Assembly: GCA_900765105.1 (NCBI GenBank)
Contig: CAAFQM010000143.1
Location: 1-25,020, forward strand
Origin: an uncultured Faecalibacterium sp.
GTDB lineage: Bacteria; Bacillota; Clostridia; Oscillospirales; Ruminococcaceae
Length of the DNA: 25,020 bases
Direction: 5' to 3'
Shown here: piece by piece, positions 21,976 to 25,020 of the stretch
How positions within the stretch are numbered: the stretch's first letter is position 1
Layout: each line of letters begins with the position of its first letter
The notes under the pieces: generated by a model
The model's database searches: none
Seen by the model: only the letters and a program-made list of their open reading frames with translations
Told to the model about the DNA's origin: nothing
Program-made: the position numbers and the translations under genes

Positions 21976-22872
21976 ATGTTTGAAAAGCTGGTTGCCATTG
22001 AGCCGGTCAGCCTGATCCCTTCCGCCGAAGAAGAGCTGCACCGGTACGCAAAACAGGTCGTGCTCTTTGCGGATATCCCCGCCGATGATGACGAGATCGT
22101 CCGCCGCATCGGCGACGCCGATGCCGTCCTGCTGAGTTATACCTCCCGCATGGGCAAAAACGTCATCGAGCGCTGCCCGAACATCCGCTACATCGGCATG
22201 TGCTGCAGCCTTTATTCGGAAGAAAGCGCCAACGTGGATATCGCCTACGCCCGCACCCGGGGCATCAAGGTGCTCGGCATCCGGGATTACGGCGACCGCG
22301 GTGTCGTGGAGTATGTTCTGCACGAACTGACCGGCATCCTGCACGGCTTCGGCATGCCCATGCTGCGGGATGAACCGGTGGAGATCACCGGTCTGAAAGC
22401 GGGTATCGTAGGGCTGGGCGTTTCCGGCCGGATGATCGCCGATGCCCTGCAGTTCATGGGCGCAGAGGTCAGCTATTACAGCCGCACCCGCAAGCCGGAC
22501 GCCGAGGCCGCCGGCATGGCCTACAAGCCGCTGGCGCAGCTGCTGGCCGACAGCGAGGCGGTGTTCACCTGCCTGAACAAGAACGTTCTGCTTCTGGGGC
22601 CGGAGCAGTTCCATCAGTTGGGCGAAGGCAAGGTGCTGTTCAATACCTCCATCGGCCCGGGATTCGACTCTGCCGCGCTGGAGCAGTGGCTCACCCTGCC
22701 CGGCACCCACTTTTTCTGCGATACCCGCGCCGCAGCCGGCCCGGTGGAAGAAAGTTTCTTTGAACGGGCAAACGTCCACTGCGCCAATGTCTCCGCCGGG
22801 CGCACCAAGCAGGCCTTTGTCCTGCTGAGCCGCAAGGTGCTGGACAACATCCACACCGCTCTGGGTGAGTAA
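21976..22872 (+). CDS. D-2-hydroxyacid dehydrogenase-like protein lacking the usual catalytic residues
   Basis: A 298-aa protein with the fold of NAD-dependent D-2-hydroxyacid dehydrogenases. The Rossmann motif GLGVSG is at 146-151, and SRTRKP after strand 2 suggests NADPH preference. The usual Arg-Glu-His triad is not seen: the arginine of the typical NxxRG is I226 (FNTSIG), the glutamate region reads CDTRAAAGPVEE, and the histidine of the typical TPHxG is replaced by N271 (CANVSAG). It may catalyse another reaction or be non-catalytic. AAGGAGGT precedes the ATG at 21976, 11 bases from the nadX stop. No terminator precedes the next promoter. Confidence 0.78.
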   Translation: MFEKLVAIEPVSLIPSAEEELHRYAKQVVLFADIPADDDEIVRRIGDADAVLLSYTSRMGKNVIERCPNIRYIGMCCSLYSEESANVDIAYARTRGIKVLGIRDYGDRGVVEYVLHELTGILHGFGMPMLRDEPVEITGLKAGIVGLGVSGRMIADALQFMGAEVSYYSRTRKPDAEAAGMAYKPLAQLLADSEAVFTCLNKNVLLLGPEQFHQLGEGKVLFNTSIGPGFDSAALEQWLTLPGTHFFCDTRAAAGPVEESFFERANVHCANVSAGRTKQAFVLLSRKVLDNIHTALGE

Positions 22873-22886
22873 GCGGCTGCCCGCCC

Positions 22887-22915
22887 TTGCATCTTCCCTG
22901 CAATTGTGGTATGCT
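22887..22915 (+). promoter_or_regulatory. Promoter of the TPP riboswitch-thiD-tenA unit
   Basis: TTGCAT (22887-22892), 17-base spacer, TATGCT (22910-22915), ending about 12 bases before the riboswitch. Confidence 0.6.
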
Positions 22916-22926
22916 TGAATCGGTAA

Positions 22927-23012
22927 AAGGGAGTCCGCTGCAGCGGGCTGAGAGTGGGCTGTGTCGCCCAGACCTGTGACCTGATTTGGATCATGCCAAC
23001 GTAGGGAGATAC
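22927..23012 (+). promoter_or_regulatory. TPP riboswitch (THI element)
   Basis: The THI-box consensus is complete: GGGAGTCC, GGGCTGAGAGTGGG, GACCTG, then CTGATTTGGATCATGCCAAC and GTAGGGA. TPP binding should turn down the thiD-tenA unit. Bases 22980-22987 (cctgattt) inside the aptamer can pair with 23028-23035 (aaatcagg) just before the terminator stem, giving a plausible alternative helix for the ligand-free state. Confidence 0.97.
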
Positions 23013-23034
23013 CGCTGCAGCCTTGCAAAATCAG

Positions 23035-23075
23035 GATGCGGATATGTCTTTGCCGGCATATCCGCATCTTTTTTT
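23035..23075 (+). terminator. Riboswitch-controlled terminator upstream of thiD
   Basis: GATGCGGATATG (23035-23046) pairs perfectly with CATATCCGCATC (23057-23068), followed by seven T. It lies between the aptamer and the thiD ribosome binding site. Confidence 0.93.
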
Positions 23076-23091
23076 AAGGGAGTTTTGCAGT

Positions 23092-23892
23092 ATGAAAACA
23101 GCATTGACCATTGCCGGCAGCGATTCCAGCGGCGGCGCAGGCATTCAGGCCGACATCAAGACCATGACCGCTAACGGCGTATTTGCCATGAGCGCCATCA
23201 CCGCCCTTACCGCCCAGAACACCACCGGCGTCACCGGCATTTTTGAGACGACGCCCGCATTTCTGGGCCAGCAGATCGACGCCATCTTTACCGATATCCG
23301 CCCGGATGCGGTCAAGATCGGCATGGTGTCCTCGGCAGAGCTGATCGGCGTCATTGCCGAAAAGCTCAGAGCCTACAGTGCGGAACACATCGTCGTGGAT
23401 CCCGTCATGGTAGCCACCTCCGGCTCCAAACTGCTGCGGGACGATGCCGTGCAGGCATTGACCGAAAAGCTGCTGCCCATGGCCGAGGTCGTCACACCGA
23501 ACATCCCGGAGGCCGAGATCCTTTCCGGCATGAGCATCACCGACGCCGCCGGGATGGAGGCCGCGGCAAAAGTCATCAGCGAAAAATACGGCTGCTCTGT
23601 GCTGTGCAAGGGCGGCCACCAGATCAACGACGCCGACGACCTGCTGTGGCGCAACGGCAGCGGCAAGTGGTTCCACGGTAAACGGATCAACAACCCAAAC
23701 ACCCACGGCACAGGCTGCACCCTTTCCAGCGCCATTGCGTCCAATCTGGCCAAGGGCTATGATCTGGACACCTCTGTAGAGCGGGCCAAGGCTTACATTT
23801 CCGGCTGCCTGTCGGCCATGCTGGATCTGGGCCGCGGCTCCGGCCCCATGAACCACATGTTTGCCCTGAAGGGAGAGTTTGTCGGTGAGTGA
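23092..23892 (+). CDS. thiD: Hydroxymethylpyrimidine / phosphomethylpyrimidine kinase
   Basis: ThiD phosphorylates HMP to HMP-P and HMP-PP for thiamine synthesis. The 266-aa ribokinase-like protein has the N-terminal GSDSSGGAGIQAD (9-21), DPVMVATSG, TPNIPEAEILSG, CKGGH and the anion-hole motif NTHGTGCTLSSA. The ATG at 23092 follows AAGGGAG right after the riboswitch terminator; an upstream in-frame ATG at 23023 lies inside the terminator region and is not credible. The gene overlaps tenA by eight bases. The rest of the thiamine pathway is not in the window, so salvage of HMP with TenA is a sensible local role. Confidence 0.95.
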   Translation: MKTALTIAGSDSSGGAGIQADIKTMTANGVFAMSAITALTAQNTTGVTGIFETTPAFLGQQIDAIFTDIRPDAVKIGMVSSAELIGVIAEKLRAYSAEHIVVDPVMVATSGSKLLRDDAVQALTEKLLPMAEVVTPNIPEAEILSGMSITDAAGMEAAAKVISEKYGCSVLCKGGHQINDADDLLWRNGSGKWFHGKRINNPNTHGTGCTLSSAIASNLAKGYDLDTSVERAKAYISGCLSAMLDLGRGSGPMNHMFALKGEFVGE

Positions 23893-24562
23893 GTTTCCAT
23901 TTGTTGAACAGCTTATACAGGAGAATCTGCCCATTTGGCATCAGTGTCTGGACTCCGAATTTCTGCGCAAGCTGGCAGACGGCACGCTGGACGAAGCCTG
24001 CTTCAAAGGCTACATCGTGGAGGACAGCCTGTATCTGCGCGAGTATGCCAAGGTGTTCGCCTGGGGCATGACCAAGGCACAGACCATGGAGACCATCCGC
24101 AATTACTATTCCCTGCTTTCCTTCGTGAACGAAAGTGAGGATGTAGCCCGCCTGCAATACCTGAAGCGCTACGGTCTGACCGACGCCGGGATCCAGTCCC
24201 TGCCGCTGCGGCCGGCCAACCGCGCTTACACGGACTATATGATCGATGCTGCCCGGAACGGCGAAGGCGAAGCCGAGTGCATCATGGCCTGCCTGCCCTG
24301 TATGCTGAGCTACGGCTGGATCTTCCAGCAGCTGTTGCAACGCTCCCCTGCTGTACTGGAAACGCCTTTCGGCGCTCTGGTGAAGGACTACGCCGATCCC
24401 GGCTATGCGGACGCTTGCCGCGAGTGGACTGCCTACGCGGAAAAGGCCTGCACCGGCATCTCCCCGGAGCGCGCCGTCCGCTGCCGCGAAATCTTTACGA
24501 AATGCTCCGAATTCGAGCTGCATTTCTGGGAAATGGCCGCCAGCCCCCGGGATGATGTCTAA
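23885..24562 (+). CDS. tenA: TenA family aminopyrimidine aminohydrolase / thiaminase II
   Basis: TenA hydrolyses base-degraded thiamine products (aminomethyl-HMP) to HMP, which ThiD then phosphorylates; it can also cleave thiamine. The 225-aa helical protein shows family positions: D47 in YIVEDSLYLREYA, the nucleophile cysteine C139 in CLPCMLSYG, and E211 in FELHFWEMA. The GTG at 23885 is chosen because AAGGGAG lies nine bases upstream; a TTG at 23879 would be only three bases away. It overlaps thiD by eight bases, so translation is probably coupled. A perfect 15-bp hairpin follows 23 bases later. Confidence 0.93.
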   Translation: MSEFPFVEQLIQENLPIWHQCLDSEFLRKLADGTLDEACFKGYIVEDSLYLREYAKVFAWGMTKAQTMETIRNYYSLLSFVNESEDVARLQYLKRYGLTDAGIQSLPLRPANRAYTDYMIDAARNGEGEAECIMACLPCMLSYGWIFQQLLQRSPAVLETPFGALVKDYADPGYADACREWTAYAEKACTGISPERAVRCREIFTKCSEFELHFWEMAASPRDDV

Positions 24563-24585
24563 AGCGGAATTTGTCTGAGGATACA

Positions 24586-24624
24586 CAACACCCCTGTCTC
24601 AAGAAATCAGAGACAGGGGTGTTG
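24586..24624 (+). terminator. Perfect 15-bp hairpin after tenA, without a T-run
   Basis: CAACACCCCTGTCTC (24586-24600) pairs perfectly with GAGACAGGGGTGTTG (24610-24624) around a nine-base loop. Neither strand has a proper T-run after it, so it may be an mRNA 3'-end stabiliser or a weak terminator. Confidence 0.5.
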
Positions 24625-24655
24625 ATCTGTTCTGGGCAAACTTTATTTTTATACA

Positions 24656-24700
24656 CAAAAATCCCGCCCCGGAAAGCAGTCGATTCTCACAGGACGGGAC
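24656..24700 (-). terminator. Minus-strand intrinsic terminator
   Basis: On the minus strand TCCCGTCC pairs with GGGCGGGA (one G-U pair) and TTTTTGTG follows. No gene ends directly before it. Confidence 0.7.
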
Positions 24701-24769
24701 CTATATTATTTTTTCATATTTTAGCGGAGATACGTCTAGTTTTTACTCGAGCTCGGTAAGTTCGGATTC

Positions 24770-24793
24770 TTACTAAACAAATTTGTTTAGTAA
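24770..24793. repeat. Perfect 24-bp palindrome, candidate operator
   Basis: TTACTAAACAAA is followed directly by its reverse complement TTTGTTTAGTAA. A long, perfect, AT-rich symmetric site is typical of an operator for a dimeric repressor. It superficially resembles sites of ROK/XylR-type or redox-sensing HxlR-type repressors; which protein binds it is unknown. Confidence 0.6.
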
Positions 24794-24900
24794 TTTTATC
24801 CTTGGATGTTCACTTTTCCATGAGATTGCTGTGGTAGATGTGGCTTGCTGATTTTTTAGTATCATGATAGTATCACACAACCAGCGGGATCTCTGTGAGT

Positions 24901-24929
24901 ATTATAACGTATTTACGTTCAGGATGCAA
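24901..24929 (-). promoter_or_regulatory. Minus-strand promoter with a palindrome in the spacer
   Basis: Minus-strand TTGCAT (24924-24929), 17-base spacer, perfect TATAAT (24901-24906). The perfect inverted repeat AACGTA-TT-TACGTT (24906-24919) overlaps the -10 and spacer, where a bound repressor would block polymerase. Confidence 0.6.
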
Positions 24930-24943
24930 CCGTCTTTTAAGGA

Positions 24944-25020
24944 TTACTTCTTGCTTGCATCTGCCAGATAGTTTTCTCCCCATTTACACATCGCATCCAA
25001 AATAGGAATGATGCTTCTCC
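24944..25020 (-). CDS. HxlR-family winged-helix regulator, C-terminal end only
   Basis: A minus-strand frame enters from the right edge and stops at 24944. Its last residues read RSIIPILDAMCKWGENYLAD then ASKK. The pattern (K/R)SLIPIL.AMC.WG..YL is typical of the C-terminal dimerisation helix of HxlR-type regulators, which often sense electrophiles or redox stress. Only about 25 residues are visible, so the identification rests on this motif alone. Its stop lies 15 bases before the -35 hexamer of the promoter at 24901-24929. Confidence 0.6.
   Translation of the reverse strand, partial: RSIIPILDAMCKWGENYLADASKK

Larger units (their letters stand above)
24656..24895 (-). ncRNA. Candidate small RNA (about 240 nt) on the minus strand
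   Basis: A good promoter (24901-24929) and a terminator (24656-24700) face the same way and enclose about 240 bases with no convincing coding frame. The best frame, 30 codons starting MILKNQQATS, has no ribosome binding site. The transcript would contain a self-complementary 24-base palindrome. Alternatively this may be the remains of a decayed gene whose promoter and terminator survive. Confidence 0.3.
24563..24943. other. 381-bp region of palindromes between tenA and the HxlR gene
   Basis: No protein-coding gene is supported. It holds a long hairpin (24586-24624), a minus-strand terminator (24656-24700), a perfect 24-bp palindrome (24770-24793) and a minus-strand promoter with a palindrome in its spacer (24901-24929). 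The AT content is well above the window's average. Confidence 0.6.

Noticed and set aside
21961..23067. Minus-strand open frame opposite the 2-hydroxyacid dehydrogenase-like gene and the TPP riboswitch
   Set aside because: It crosses a clear riboswitch and a real gene, so it is a shadow.
24571..24862. Short frames after tenA on either strand
   Set aside because: They cross the hairpin and terminator or lack ribosome binding sites; the 30-codon minus-strand frame ends inside the palindrome.

Overview
The window looks like the chromosome of a GC-rich, anaerobic gut Firmicute of the Oscillospiraceae/Ruminococcaceae, most like Faecalibacterium. This is an inference from gene content, protein style, AGGAGG-type ribosome binding sites, sigma-A-like promoters (TTGACA/TATAAT, mostly 17-base spacers) and intrinsic terminators. 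No rRNA, tRNA, CRISPR array, phage or plasmid genes, or intact transposase were seen. It reads as ordinary core genome with a few accessory or poorly understood islands.

Layout, left to right. (1) 1-443: 5' part of pta (minus). (2) 641-5136: family 4 uracil-DNA glycosylase, a 232-bp inverted-repeat-bounded element, a P-loop ATPase of unknown role, and an XPD/DinG-like Fe-S helicase fused to an N-terminal PD-(D/E)XK nuclease-like domain. (3) 5177-7156 (minus): ketopantoate-reductase-like protein, HMA metal-binding protein, cobalamin adenosyltransferase. (4) 7385-7801: YbaN/DUF454 membrane protein. (5) 7857-11426: one-carbon folate cluster, with glyA divergent from 5-formyl-THF cyclo-ligase, fchA and folD. 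(6) 11498-14041: an isolated MraY-family transferase divergent from a MATE exporter. (7) 14168-15077: ribU under an FMN riboswitch with its own terminator. (8) 15266-17831: MscS channel, ZIP transporter, and a HIRAN protein with a 51-aa acidic partner. (9) 17832-18662: AT-rich stretch and a tiny Ala/Ser/Glu lipoprotein. (10) 18739-21022: LOG-family protein divergent from a MerR regulator, then a two-gene chromate-transporter pair. (11) 21164-22872: NadX-type aspartate dehydrogenase and a 2-hydroxyacid-dehydrogenase-like protein without the usual catalytic residues. (12) 22887-24562: TPP riboswitch, thiD, tenA. (13) 24563-25020: a palindrome-rich region with a likely small minus-strand transcript, then the C-terminus of an HxlR-family regulator.

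The clearest functional modules are the folate cluster and the two vitamin-sensing units (FMN-ribU, TPP-thiD-tenA). In the folate cluster GlyA makes methylene-THF, FolD oxidises it, FchA probably hydrolyses methenyl-THF, and the cyclo-ligase recycles 5-formyl-THF. FolD lacks two residues of its cyclohydrolase site, which would explain why a separate FchA lies beside it. The most novel signals are the inverted-repeat element with a deleted relative 14 kb away, the non-canonical dehydrogenase paired with NadX, the nuclease-helicase/ATPase pair, and the palindrome-rich transcript at the right end.
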